In this document: piece by piece, positions 28,391 through 37,320 of the stretch
How positions within the stretch are numbered: position 1 is the stretch's first letter
Layout of the letters: each line of letters opens with the position of its first letter
Source of the DNA: Alloprevotella tannerae ATCC 51259
GTDB lineage: Bacteria; Bacteroidota; Bacteroidia; Bacteroidales; Bacteroidaceae
Length of the DNA: 64,000 nt
Reading direction: 5' to 3'
NCBI RefSeq assembly: GCF_000159995.1
Contig: NZ_GG700642.1
Span: 1,010,242 to 1,074,241, forward strand
The notes under the pieces: generated by a model
The model's input: the letters and a program-made list of their open reading frames with translations, nothing else
Told to the model about the DNA's origin: nothing
Databases searched by the model: none
Program-made: the position numbers and the translations under genes

Positions 28391-28942
28391 TCAAAAAGAT
28401 TGGCCATCGCTAATTTCAAAACCTTCCAAATCTATGTCCTCTTCATTAAAAGGAGAACTTTCTTCTGAAAAATAAGCATCGTCAGCTTCTATAAGCTCAT
28501 TTTTTCCTGTTAAGAGCGTTTCTACGTCTGATAGTTCTTTGATTTGTGCGGGAGCCTCTCCTTTACTTTTTACAACTTCAAAGATGTTTTCTCCATCACC
28601 AGAAAGGATGGCTCTGACAGTCATATAAAAGAAGCGATCATTAAAAGGATCAAAGATATACTCTAAATGCTGCCCTTCATCTTCAATAAATTCGGAAAGA
28701 CGAGTATCTGCCATCACATAAATATCCTCGCTTTCTCCTACCATCATATCTTCCCGCGTAATCTGCACGCCTCTTTCCCACTCATCATTACATAAAAAGA
28801 ATGAAGTCATCTGATCGTCAGGATAATCGCAAGCTCTGAGTACAGCTTGGCTTAAGTCTAAGAAGGTAGCATCATCATTGATCTCAACTTCGCGCAAGAA
28901 CCCCTCAACTTCGTCGGATATAAATTTTATTCTGAATCTCAT
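28391..28942 (-). CDS. Plasmid pRiA4b ORF-3-like domain protein
   Basis: 183 residues, very acidic (C-terminus EESSPFNEEDIDLEGFEISDGQSF). The N-terminal MRFRIKFISDEVEGFLREVEINDDATFLDLSQAVLRACDY and FFLCNDEWERGVQI followed by LSEFIEDEGQHLEYIFDPFNDRFFYMTV match the IS1096/pRiA4b ORF-3-like fold. Despite that name, there is no sign of mobility: the gene is embedded in the lipid A operon, overlapping lpxA by 4 bp. Role unknown; stable linkage suggests a housekeeping or regulatory function. Confidence 0.8.
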   Translation of the reverse strand: MRFRIKFISDEVEGFLREVEINDDATFLDLSQAVLRACDYPDDQMTSFFLCNDEWERGVQITREDMMVGESEDIYVMADTRLSEFIEDEGQHLEYIFDPFNDRFFYMTVRAILSGDGENIFEVVKSKGEAPAQIKELSDVETLLTGKNELIEADDAYFSEESSPFNEEDIDLEGFEISDGQSF

Positions 28943-29715
28943 TTGATTACTCCTCTCTTTGAGTTTTTTATAAAATCAATGATATACTCCACTTCTCTTG
29001 ATTCAGGGAATTTTTGCTTTATCGTCTCAAAGCTTTCCTCGCGAGACATACCTGCATTATAATACAAACGGTAAGCTTCATGGATTTGTTCAATCACTTC
29101 TGAAGAAAAGCCATGACGCCGCAAACCAACAAAATTTAGGCCACAATAAGCAACAGGCTCACGCGCAGCCATGGTATAGGGAGGCACATCTTGCCCTGTG
29201 CGCGTTCCACCTCCAACCATTACATAACTGCCAATATGACAAAATTGATGAATCAAGACGTTAGCACTAATCACAGCAAAGTCGTCAATCTCGACCTCGC
29301 CGGCTATTTTCGTGGAGTTGCCAATAATACAGCCACTACCCAGACACACATCATGCGCCACGTGCATTCCTTCCATCAGTAAGTTATTATTACCTACAAT
29401 GGTTTTTTGCTTGGCAGCCGTACCTCTATTGATTGTGACGTTCTCACGAATTTTGTTATTATTGCCTATTTCTGCCGTAGTCTCTTCTCCTTTGAATTTT
29501 AAATCTTGCGGGATTGCACTGATCACCGCACCAGGAAAGATTACATTTCCATTACCAATCCGCGCACCATACAAAATAGTCACCGAATTCATTATTATAT
29601 TATTGTCTCCAATAACTACGTTTTTGTCGATATAGCAGAAAGGACCGATTTCGCAGTTCTCTCCAATTTTTGCTTCAGGAGAGACAAATGCAAGGGGGGA
29701 TATAAGGCTGCTCAT
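28939..29715 (-). CDS. lpxA: UDP-N-acetylglucosamine O-acyltransferase
   Basis: First enzyme of lipid A synthesis, transferring a 3-hydroxyacyl chain from ACP to O3 of UDP-GlcNAc. The 258-residue protein is a left-handed beta helix with hexapeptide repeats (IGENCEIGPFCYIDKNVVIGDNNIIMNSVTI). It has the catalytic His region EGMHVAHDVCLGSGCIIGN and the C-terminal LRRHGFSSEVIEQIHEAYRLYY helical domain. Starts 30 nt after lpxC/fabZ, and its stop overlaps the next start. Confidence 0.96.
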   Translation of the reverse strand: MSSLISPLAFVSPEAKIGENCEIGPFCYIDKNVVIGDNNIIMNSVTILYGARIGNGNVIFPGAVISAIPQDLKFKGEETTAEIGNNNKIRENVTINRGTAAKQKTIVGNNNLLMEGMHVAHDVCLGSGCIIGNSTKIAGEVEIDDFAVISANVLIHQFCHIGSYVMVGGGTRTGQDVPPYTMAAREPVAYCGLNFVGLRRHGFSSEVIEQIHEAYRLYYNAGMSREESFETIKQKFPESREVEYIIDFIKNSKRGVIK

Positions 29716-29745
29716 ACTTTCTTTATAGGATGATGACGAGTTATT

Positions 29746-31140
29746 TTATGCTTTATTCGTTTTATTCTCTACGATTTGTGCCGTAAAAGTGGCCTCCATC
29801 ACCACCGTTTCACCTACAAAGGCAAAACCACGCATAGAAGAAATACCATGACGAACGGGAGAGAGTAATTTTACTTTGAAAATAAGCGTATCTCCAGGCA
29901 CAACTTTCTGCCGGAACTTTACGTTATCAATCTTCAAGAAGTAAGTACTATAATTTTCGGGATGCTCTAACGTATTCAAGATAAGCAAGCCGCCTGATTG
30001 CGCCATTGCTTCAATCTGTAAAACGCCCGGCATAACCGGCTCTTTAGGGAAATGCCCAGGAAAGAAAGGTTCATTGCCGGTTACATTCTTAACCGCCACA
30101 ATATAATCCGACCCCATTTCAATAACCTTATCCACTAATTGCATAGGATATCGATGTGGGAGCAGACGGTGTATACGATTGATATCTATTAATGGCGTTG
30201 CATTAGGATCATACTTCGGCGACTGAATCTCGTGCTGACGAATTTCGCGCCGCATTTGGCGAGCAAACTTATTATTTATAGTATGTCCGGGGCGCGTCGC
30301 GATGATTCTGCCTTGAATAGGACGACCAATTAAGGCCATATCTCCAATTATATCGAGTAACTTATGGCGCGCCGGCTCATTCGACCAAGTCAGTGGGCGC
30401 TTATTGATATAGCCTAAGCGCGTTGCGTCCTTACGCTCTACGTGCAGGTGATCAGCCAATTTGTCTAAAGTTTCCTGAGAAACTTGTCTCTCATAAATAA
30501 CAATAGCGTTATCCAAATCACCACCTTTAATCAGGCCGGCGCTCAGCAAGGGCTCTATTTCACGCACAAAGACAAAGGTGCGAGCCGGTGCAATCTCTTT
30601 CGAGAAATCTTGTATATCATCCAGCGTCGCAAATTGGCTGCCGATAAACTCTGAATCAAAGGATATCATTGCTGTTATCGAGAACTGATCGTCCGGCAAT
30701 ATAATGATGTTCGAACCGGTCTTCTCATCGCGAAATTCTATCTTATGCTTGATAATAAAGAAATCTTTTTCGGCGTTCTGCTCTACAATACCAACTTCCT
30801 TTATGTTCTTGACAAACACCTCTGAGCTACCATCAAGGATTGGAAACTCCGGTCCGTTTACTCTGATCATACAATTGTCGATACCTAAGGCATAAAGGGC
30901 GGCCATCGCGTGCTCTATGGTGCTGCAACGCGCTTCCCCTTTTGCCACGACCGTTCCTCTACTCGTATCTACAACGTTTTCTGCGATAGCTTCGATAATG
31001 GGTTCTCCGGGCAGGTCTATACGTTGAATCTTGTAACCGTGATTTTCCGGAGCCGGATTAAAGGTTACTGTAAGACTTAACCCCGTATGTAATCCCTTTC
31101 CGTATAGTGAAAATGATCCTTTCAGCGTCGTTTGTTTCAT
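29746..31140 (-). CDS. lpxC/fabZ: Bifunctional UDP-3-O-acyl-GlcNAc deacetylase / 3-hydroxyacyl-ACP dehydratase
   Basis: 464-residue fusion typical of Bacteroidota. Residues 1 to about 310 are LpxC, the zinc deacetylase committing to lipid [56 protein letters not shown], and the zinc-binding [16 protein letters not shown]. Residues about 315-464 are FabZ, the dehydratase: [17 protein letters not shown], then [29 protein letters not shown] with the catalytic His and Glu. Fusing the two may balance lipid A against phospholipid synthesis, since both use the same 3-hydroxyacyl-ACP pool. Confidence 0.96.
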   Translation of the reverse strand: MKQTTLKGSFSLYGKGLHTGLSLTVTFNPAPENHGYKIQRIDLPGEPIIEAIAENVVDTSRGTVVAKGEARCSTIEHAMAALYALGIDNCMIRVNGPEFPILDGSSEVFVKNIKEVGIVEQNAEKDFFIIKHKIEFRDEKTGSNIIILPDDQFSITAMISFDSEFIGSQFATLDDIQDFSKEIAPARTFVFVREIEPLLSAGLIKGGDLDNAIVIYERQVSQETLDKLADHLHVERKDATRLGYINKRPLTWSNEPARHKLLDIIGDMALIGRPIQGRIIATRPGHTINNKFARQMRREIRQHEIQSPKYDPNATPLIDINRIHRLLPHRYPMQLVDKVIEMGSDYIVAVKNVTGNEPFFPGHFPKEPVMPGVLQIEAMAQSGGLLILNTLEHPENYSTYFLKIDNVKFRQKVVPGDTLIFKVKLLSPVRHGISSMRGFAFVGETVVMEATFTAQIVENKTNKA

Positions 31141-31206
31141 TCAGTTTTCGTTTTTATTTAGTCCTTGCATTGTATAACTGCTGCGGCTTTTTTACTGTGC
31201 AAGTCA

Positions 31207-32253
31207 TCAAGCGTGATCTGCCGCATTTTCTAATTTCTCATTGATATCATTCAGCTCTTTGCGCATTTCCGGCAAACTTTTGAACACAGCATAGCTGCGC
31301 GCAAAAGCCTTAGCATCCATTGCAGGAGCACCCAACAGCGTCCTATTGCCTTTACGTATGCTTCCGGCTATACCGGCTTGGGCACCGCAATTGGTATGAT
31401 CCGCAATAGAAATATGGCCGGCAACGCCTACTTGACCGCCAAACATACACCAATTACCAATCTTTGCAGATCCCGCAATCCCGACTTGTGCCGACATTAC
31501 AGTGTTCGAACCAATCTCGCAATTGTGAGCAATCTGAATCAAGTTATCCAGTTTCACGCCTTTATGTATCAATGTAGATCCCAGCACCGCACGATCTACG
31601 CAAGCATTTGCTCCTATCTCGACATCGTCTTCAACAATAACATTGCCGATTTGGGGAATCTTTTCATAGCCTTCTGCCGCAGGTGCGAAACCAAAACCAT
31701 CGGCACCTATGCAGCAGCCACTATGCAGAATTACGCGATCGCCGATGCAGCAATCGTGATAGACAGAAACATTAGGATACAACAAACACCCCTTGCCGAT
31801 CTTACTCCGTTCTTCGATCACACAATTGGCATAAATTTGCGTATCATCGCCGACAATAACACCTTCACCAATATAAACAGAAGGGCCAACATAGCAATTC
31901 TTACCAATTTGAGCAGATTCGGCAATCACCGCACGCGGATGAATACCCGTCCGACGCTGGGTTTGCTGTTGATATATCGTAAGTAAACGACCGATAGCCT
32001 CTCTTGCATTCGGCACGCGTATAAGTGTGGTCTTAACCGGCTGACTTGGTTGAAAATCAGTATTGACAAGCACTACACTTGAGAGCGTTTCATATAGATA
32101 ATGTTCGTAGTGCATATCAGCCATAAAAGAAATGGCTCCCGGACATCCCTCTTCTATTTTGGCAAAGGTATTAATCACCGCTTCCGGATTCCCCTCAAGG
32201 GTTCCTTGCAGAAGGTCTGCGATCTGGCGGGCTGTATATTCCATCTTGGACAT
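31207..32253 (-). CDS. lpxD: UDP-3-O-(3-hydroxyacyl)glucosamine N-acyltransferase
   Basis: Third lipid A enzyme, adding the N-linked acyl chain. About 348 residues: an N-terminal uridine-binding domain (MEYTARQIADLLQGTLEGNPEAVINTFAKIEEGCPGAISFM), then a long left-handed beta helix of hexapeptide repeats (VGPSVYIGEGVIVGDDTQIYANCVIEER). The catalytic His region is IQIAHNCEIGSN, followed by a C-terminal helix (MRKELNDINEKLENA). The start could be ATG 32253 (MSKMEYT) or ATG 32244 (MEYT); an upstream extension to 32310 is unlikely. First gene of the lpxD-lpxC/fabZ-lpxA-pRiA4b-miaA group. Confidence 0.95.
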   Translation of the reverse strand: MSKMEYTARQIADLLQGTLEGNPEAVINTFAKIEEGCPGAISFMADMHYEHYLYETLSSVVLVNTDFQPSQPVKTTLIRVPNAREAIGRLLTIYQQQTQRRTGIHPRAVIAESAQIGKNCYVGPSVYIGEGVIVGDDTQIYANCVIEERSKIGKGCLLYPNVSVYHDCCIGDRVILHSGCCIGADGFGFAPAAEGYEKIPQIGNVIVEDDVEIGANACVDRAVLGSTLIHKGVKLDNLIQIAHNCEIGSNTVMSAQVGIAGSAKIGNWCMFGGQVGVAGHISIADHTNCGAQAGIAGSIRKGNRTLLGAPAMDAKAFARSYAVFKSLPEMRKELNDINEKLENAADHA

Positions 32254-32499
32254 TTTAATTGATTCGCAAATTTCGCAAAAACAAACGAAAATGCCTAAGT
32301 TTCTATCCAAAAAAAGCCCAACGGGTAGTCTCTCACCACTATCTTAGGTAGTTTTTCTTCTTTTATAGGCTAAATATCGATAAAAATAAGCAAGATTTAG
32401 CTACTCATTTGTTTCTCTGAAAAGCCATTTCATCTTCACTTCCACGGATCAATATGGGAGTATGAGTTCAATAGAAGTATACGAGAGCTAATCTCCGAC

Positions 32500-33483
32500 T
32501 TAAAGCGATTTGACAGCCACGCCCTCTACTTCAATCAGGCATTTCGGCCGACAAAGACGGGCTTGCACAATGAGGTAACTGAGTTTTGGAAAACGCATCC
32601 GCATATAACGATCTATCGTAACATAGTCGGCGATGTCGCGCAAATAGATAATGACAGATTGTAAATCAGCCAAACTACCACCACCATCTTTGAGCAATTC
32701 TTGAACATTAAGGAATATACGGCCGGCCTGCGTCACTACGTCGCCAGAATGCACAATTTCACCTTGTTTATCAATGCTGGTTATCCCGGAAATAAAGAAA
32801 TAGCGCTCATCAGCCACATCGACCATCGCTCCACGCTCAAAAGCCATCCCGTCTTCTTCAGTCCGATTCAGATATTCAGGTGCCTGTAAGTATTTTATGG
32901 CTCCACAATAATCATTATCTACCGAGAGAAAGTCAACGCCGATAAGCGCAGCATCACAAGCGAAACTCCCGCCTACGCTCGTCGAAGCGACTAAATGGGT
33001 TTCTTTACTCAGCTCTTCTCGCGCAAATAATCGGTTACGCCCACTGACAAATCCTGCATAGTGGCGATCAATGTCGTAAACAAAGCACCAAGTACGCAAG
33101 CAGTTATCTTTGAACGTCAAGCCTTTTTCTTGGAATAAAGAAATATGGCGATCGAAGGCTTCAAATGTCTGTTCTTCAATCGTCTGAGTTGTCCTCGGAT
33201 TCTCAAGTCTTATGGTTTGAAACACAAAATGGGAAGTATCCCCCTCAGCGGTTTGCAGCACGACCTTACTGCCATCCAATGGGGGCTGCTCTACGTAAGC
33301 CACGACGCCCTCGTTCAGCTTTTGAGCAAGGGGGTGGCGCTCAAAAGTCGGCAACTGGTTTTTTACGTCCGAGAAATATACGCGTGTGAAACTCGTCCTC
33401 ACATCATAAAGTTGGAGCAACAAGTCATCCAACTCCTGTGTCAAGGTGCGCCCGGGCAGCGGCTGATATATCCGAAACTGCAT
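32500..33483 (-). CDS. RidA/YjgF-like protein
   Basis: About 327 residues. The C-terminal half carries a RidA (YjgF/YER057c/UK114) fold: ERYFFISGITSIDKQGEIVHSGDVVTQAGRIFLNVQELLKDGGGSLADLQSVIIYLRDIADYVTIDRYM and VQARLCRPKCLIEVEGVAV. The Arg in the VQARLCRP motif corresponds to the substrate-binding Arg of RidA. The N-terminal half (RVYFSDVKNQ, WCFVYDIDRHYAGFVSGRNRLF) may be a second, diverged copy. Such two-domain proteins include chorismate-processing enzymes, but the substrate cannot be assigned. The start at 33483 gives MQFRIYQPL; upstream ATGs exist up to 33630. Monocistronic. Confidence 0.72.
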   Translation of the reverse strand: MQFRIYQPLPGRTLTQELDDLLLQLYDVRTSFTRVYFSDVKNQLPTFERHPLAQKLNEGVVAYVEQPPLDGSKVVLQTAEGDTSHFVFQTIRLENPRTTQTIEEQTFEAFDRHISLFQEKGLTFKDNCLRTWCFVYDIDRHYAGFVSGRNRLFAREELSKETHLVASTSVGGSFACDAALIGVDFLSVDNDYCGAIKYLQAPEYLNRTEEDGMAFERGAMVDVADERYFFISGITSIDKQGEIVHSGDVVTQAGRIFLNVQELLKDGGGSLADLQSVIIYLRDIADYVTIDRYMRMRFPKLSYLIVQARLCRPKCLIEVEGVAVKSL

Positions 33484-33648
33484 ACTTAATCTGTTTGCTG
33501 CAAATTTAGAAACAAGCATCGGCACAACCAAAGTATGGCAAAAGCTTCTTGCATTTTTGCTCATAAACACAAGATTTTCCGTCCACTCGGGCTGACTTTT
33601 CGACTGCTTTAAGTCCATTTTCAGCCGCACAAAACTTATCTTTTCAAA

Positions 33649-33732
33649 GTTTCACCACGGTGAAACAAATGTACGCTCACGTAAGGACATTCGTACGCTC
33701 ACGATGAAACAAACGTACGCTCACGATAAAAA
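33649..33732. repeat. 84-bp element of four 22-bp-spaced near-palindromes (copy 3)
   Basis: Units lie at 33649-33666, 33671-33688, 33693-33710 and 33715-33732 with 4-bp linkers. The first, GTTTCACC-AC-GGTGAAAC, is a perfect palindrome with entirely different arms from the others (GTAC-GCTC-AC-...), showing that dyad symmetry is kept while sequence changes. Located between the RidA-like gene and the HAD gene; the rest of the 33484-33860 gap shows no gene. Confidence 0.85.
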
Positions 33733-33860
33733 AGTGCCAAGGCGGACTTTCATCTTACCAAAGTCAGTCATTCGTTGCTAAATAATAAGAATGAAGTATA
33801 CGGAGATTAGGACAAGCGCTGCCTGTATTAAGAAATCATAGTTCGGAAAATAGCCCTACT

Positions 33861-34580
33861 CTACCCTTTGTCCGATAGCAACAAATGCTCTATCGCGGTT
33901 ATATCTTCAATAATGACATCTGCCGCCCCATTGTCCTGACGTTCTTCCTTCGTCCAACCCTCTCCTTTTAGCCAAATGGTATGGCAGCCTAAGAATTTTG
34001 CAGGAAGTATATCTTTTTCATAGCTATCGCCGATGACTACCACGTCTTCCGCAGCACAAGCTGCAGCTTCAAGGCCCAAGGCATAGATACGGGGGTCCGG
34101 TTTGCGCACCCCAACCACTGCACTCTCTACGATTTGACTGAAGAAATTCAGATCGTAGGCTGCGAGTACGGCTTGTATGTTGCCATAAAAATTGGTCACC
34201 AAAATCAAATTATAGTGTTGTGAGAGCCGTTTCAAGATCGGGCGCACGCGCTCTAAGTTACGATGGACGTAAGCATTACCATAATCGGCTACGCCACGGA
34301 CCATAGCCGACTGTTCTGCGACTGTGGCTTCCCAAATATCGTGTTCAATGAGATAATCGACCTCTATTCGCACTTTTTTTAGCAACAAACTATAAAAATC
34401 ATCGGAAGGCTGGATGAGCGGAGCCTGCGCTAATCTACGCTCTGCATAGACATAGGCCTCGCGAAAATGGTCTTTGCTGAATGGCGCTTTCATCTGCCGG
34501 AAGCCGCCCCAAAGTACGTTGAACCAATGCACGGCATTCGTATCCAGTGTACCTCCATAATCGAAGAGTATTGCTTGCAT
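33861..34580 (-). CDS. HAD-family phosphatase
   Basis: 239 residues. Motif I is MQAILFDYGGTLDT, with Asp nucleophile 7 but Gly where many phosphatases have a second Asp (D-Y-G instead of D-x-D). Motif II is LILVTNFYG, and motifs III/IV are VGVRKPDPRIYALGLEA and VVVIGDSYEKDILPAKFLGCHTIWLKGE. A helical cap lies between motifs I and II. The start overlaps the last base of the upstream membrane-protein gene, so it belongs to the operon. In that context it may dephosphorylate a head-group or lipid intermediate. Substrate is inferred only. Confidence 0.85.
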   Translation of the reverse strand: MQAILFDYGGTLDTNAVHWFNVLWGGFRQMKAPFSKDHFREAYVYAERRLAQAPLIQPSDDFYSLLLKKVRIEVDYLIEHDIWEATVAEQSAMVRGVADYGNAYVHRNLERVRPILKRLSQHYNLILVTNFYGNIQAVLAAYDLNFFSQIVESAVVGVRKPDPRIYALGLEAAACAAEDVVVIGDSYEKDILPAKFLGCHTIWLKGEGWTKEERQDNGAADVIIEDITAIEHLLLSDKG

Positions 34581-35581
34581 TATTTCATCATTTTTTGATT
34601 GCCCACTTTCACCAACAAGACGCCGACAATAATCCAAAAGAGTTCGCGAATGCGCGTATAGAAGCTGGCAAACAAACCTAAGGAGGGGTTACCAAAGCCT
34701 AAAATACGGACAATGGCAGCCAAACTGCCCTCGCGCGCGCCCAATTGCATCGGAAAGAAAAACAAGAGGTTACCGATCAACGAAGAGAAAGCCAGAACTA
34801 ACAACGCATCAAAGAAATCGACGGGTATGCCCAAGCTGCGCAGAATAAAGAAATATTCAAGACTATTGCATACGCGCCCGACGTATTCTAAAACGAGCGA
34901 AGAGTAGAAAGCTTTTGGACGGGCATGCAGATAAGAGATATTTTGATCCACTTGCTGCATCGCCTGTTCATTTTTTGTATAAAATCGACGTGCATACTTC
35001 TTGATGCCCGGTATTTTCAGCAATATCGAATAGAGTTTGACAATCAGGCCGTTTTTATAACCGTAATAGAAAAAATAAAGTACGACGAAAAAGATCAGGA
35101 CAAAGATGGCGAGAAGAATGATCGTAGTCGAATCTAAGCAATCTGTATAAAACAGCACAAAACATATAACGCCGGTCATCCACAAGAAGAAGTGAGAAAG
35201 AATATGCATCATCGAATAGAGCACAGTAGAAGACATCGCACAAGGCGTTCCGATATAACGGCTCAATTCCATCACACGATATGGAGCGCCACCAAAGCCA
35301 AAGGGCGTCGTATAACTAAAGGCGAAACCGCTAACCGTGAGTTTGTAAGCATGCAAATAGGAAAGACGCTTATCGGATGAAACACAATTGACTATTTCTT
35401 GGTAAGCTCGCGCATTAAAAGCATACACAACAACCCAACAACCCACAACCGCAGGAAGATAAAACCCGGCATTGAGGAGCGAAGTTTGCCAATCGGCGAA
35501 ATCCGTTCCAAAACTATACAGCATAAAACCTATGCTGACCAACCCGAACAAAAGAAAGAGGTTTCTATATAGAGGCTTCAT
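34580..35581 (-). CDS. Lysylphosphatidylglycerol synthase-type TM protein (flippase-like)
   Basis: Polytopic inner-membrane protein, 333 residues, of the LPG synthase transmembrane (UPF0104) family, whose members move or synthesise lipids. About eight hydrophobic segments are visible (for example YRNLFLLFGLVSIGFMLYSFG and LLAIFVLIFFVVLYFFYYGY). The family patch FAFSYTTPFGFGGAPYRVMELSR at about residues 88-110 and LFFFPMQLGAREGSLAAI near the C-terminus are visible. It overlaps the CDP-alcohol phosphotransferase gene by 17 bp. No soluble aminoacyltransferase domain is attached, so lipid flipping is the more likely role. Confidence 0.82.
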   Translation of the reverse strand: MKPLYRNLFLLFGLVSIGFMLYSFGTDFADWQTSLLNAGFYLPAVVGCWVVVYAFNARAYQEIVNCVSSDKRLSYLHAYKLTVSGFAFSYTTPFGFGGAPYRVMELSRYIGTPCAMSSTVLYSMMHILSHFFLWMTGVICFVLFYTDCLDSTTIILLAIFVLIFFVVLYFFYYGYKNGLIVKLYSILLKIPGIKKYARRFYTKNEQAMQQVDQNISYLHARPKAFYSSLVLEYVGRVCNSLEYFFILRSLGIPVDFFDALLVLAFSSLIGNLLFFFPMQLGAREGSLAAIVRILGFGNPSLGLFASFYTRIRELFWIIVGVLLVKVGNQKMMK

Positions 35582-36488
35582 AAGTCGGCAGATTTTGATA
35601 AAGTTGGCGACAAAGTTGCTCGTGGCGTTGGCGCATATAGAAGAACAGCACATTCATCACCGTTATCTCAAAAATAAAATAGGCCCACGGAACAAAGCAT
35701 AGAAGCGAAATGTACAAAACGATGGCTCGCGTATTAAAAGTCAAGATGTTGGCATATTTCATCAAGGGCAAACTGCCTTGGCGAAAGTCCTTTCGGAGTT
35801 GTTCGGGCCAACTTTGTTCGCCTATTTTCGCTTGCAATGCTGCGCGCAAATGCTGAAAAGAAGGCGTCATCTGCTCTTGGCTTTTGGTATATCCAATATA
35901 AAAATACAAGAACAACTTTTGTATAAAATCATTTCCCCAACGAAGCGCTTCATAATCTGCCTTTACTTTCGCAGAACTATCTAACTCGCTACCGGATTTA
36001 CCTTTTAGTACAAAAAGATGCACATTGCGATAATAATCGGCCAATTGGCATTGTTTGGCATGACAAATAAGTCCGGCCAAAGCCGCTAAGAGCCAAATCC
36101 AAACACCCCAAACGGGTGTCAGGCGCAAACAAATAAAGAAATAAATTGTAAAGAACCAAGCATCACCTGCGAACCCATCCAAGATACGACCTAATTTAGT
36201 TTTCTGGCCTGTCATCCGAGCGAGTTGTCCATCGCAACTATCATATATATTTGCCCATACAAGAAGGAAAATACCGCAAACAGTCCAACGCAAATCCTCA
36301 AAATAGAAGCAAAAACCGGCTCCTACGCCTAAGAAGATGCTAAAGATGGTCACAATATTAGGATGAACGTGGAGGCGAGCGAAGAGTTTCGCCCAGAAAA
36401 AGCCAAGCGGGCGCGTAAAATATAAGTCCAACCATTCTTCAGTATCGCCGGACTTTAACGTTGTCTCTATGTTGCTGTTAACTGTCAT
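35565..36488 (-). CDS. CDP-alcohol phosphatidyltransferase family protein
   Basis: Integral membrane enzyme that displaces CMP from a CDP-activated donor with an alcohol acceptor. The 307-residue protein has the complete signature D-x2-D-G-x2-A-R-x8-G-x3-D-x3-D as DSCDGQLARMTGQKTKLGRILDGFAGDAW (about residues 83-111), with several membrane helices around it. Length exceeds PgsA or PssA (about 200), with a soluble stretch in the middle (KGKSGSELDSSAKVKADYEALRWGND). The neighbouring nucleotidyltransferase suggests the donor may be a CDP-polar head group. The acceptor is unknown. Confidence 0.85.
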   Translation of the reverse strand: MTVNSNIETTLKSGDTEEWLDLYFTRPLGFFWAKLFARLHVHPNIVTIFSIFLGVGAGFCFYFEDLRWTVCGIFLLVWANIYDSCDGQLARMTGQKTKLGRILDGFAGDAWFFTIYFFICLRLTPVWGVWIWLLAALAGLICHAKQCQLADYYRNVHLFVLKGKSGSELDSSAKVKADYEALRWGNDFIQKLFLYFYIGYTKSQEQMTPSFQHLRAALQAKIGEQSWPEQLRKDFRQGSLPLMKYANILTFNTRAIVLYISLLCFVPWAYFIFEITVMNVLFFYMRQRHEQLCRQLYQNLPTYEASI

Positions 36489-37320
36489 AACCGGAAAGAA
36501 TCAATTGCGAAATAGCTTCGGCCGCAGCGTTGACACAGGGAGAGAAACTCGGCCAATCGTTAAAATCAATAATGTAGAAAGAGCCGTCTGCTTGAACGAT
36601 GGCATCACCTCCATATACGCTTAGGCCGCTTATCGTTGCTGCTTGCTCTGCAGCGGTTTGTAGTTGGGGCAATGAAAAGGGATAGCAATGAGGCTTGCCA
36701 TTATTTTGCTCCAATCCAAACTTGCTAAAGCCGCCTTGTTGCGTAGGGTAAAGCGAATGGAAGAAACTCGTTCCGGCTACACCATAGAATTTAATCAAAT
36801 CACCTTGCAAATGCCGTGATAAAAGCAACCTCTTCGGCGCTTCGGATTGAAAAGTTTGCAAAGCAGTTTTCAAAGCGGCTTCATTACATATATATTGTAC
36901 GTCACCCTTTGCTTGTGCACAACCTTCTCCACGCTTCAGCCACAAAGGGTAATCTAAATCAGGCGGAAGCGAATAGGGATATTCCAACACCCAACTTTGG
37001 GGTTGCGGAATGCTGGCCGCAAGGAGCGATTCATAGAAGAAAACGCGCGAAGTTCGCAATAAGGCCTGCGGAGAATTTATCACCGGGCAGTCGTGTCGCT
37101 CAAAGTCGAGGAGTTGCGCTAAAGCCTCCTCACTTCGCGCCATTGAGAAAACACGATCGTAGATCTTATTATAACGCAACGTATCCTCGTCAACTGCCAC
37201 CACAGAATGGTCATAACTTTCCAAAAGACTAACCACCGCATTAAAAATCTCTGCATCCCTCACTACAGAGTTTGGGGAAAAGCGATGAGCACGCCGCACG
37301 CCAAGTATCTGCATAATCAA
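36478..37320 (-). CDS. ATP-grasp-like protein
   Basis: 280 residues. The middle holds an ATP-grasp-type nucleotide-binding pattern (YPLWLKRGEGCAQAKGDVQYICNEAALKTAL, then RLLLSRHLQGDLIKFYGVAG), and the C-terminus has ISGLSVYGGDAIVQADGSFYIIDFNDWPSF, where D-x-N is the magnesium-binding end of the fold. The N-terminal part (ILGVRRAHRFSPNSVVRDAEIFNAVVSLL) resembles the pre-ATP-grasp domain. Such enzymes join a carboxylate to an amine or thiol through acyl phosphate, or phosphorylate alcohols. It overlaps its neighbours by 4 and 11 bp. Substrate unknown. A second ATG lies 6 bases inside. Confidence 0.72.
   Translation of the reverse strand: MIMQILGVRRAHRFSPNSVVRDAEIFNAVVSLLESYDHSVVAVDEDTLRYNKIYDRVFSMARSEEALAQLLDFERHDCPVINSPQALLRTSRVFFYESLLAASIPQPQSWVLEYPYSLPPDLDYPLWLKRGEGCAQAKGDVQYICNEAALKTALQTFQSEAPKRLLLSRHLQGDLIKFYGVAGTSFFHSLYPTQQGGFSKFGLEQNNGKPHCYPFSLPQLQTAAEQAATISGLSVYGGDAIVQADGSFYIIDFNDWPSFSPCVNAAAEAISQLILSGYDS

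Noticed and set aside
28391-28942. Treating the IS1096/pRiA4b-like gene as a mobile element
   Set aside because: No inverted repeats or transposase; translationally coupled to lpxA.
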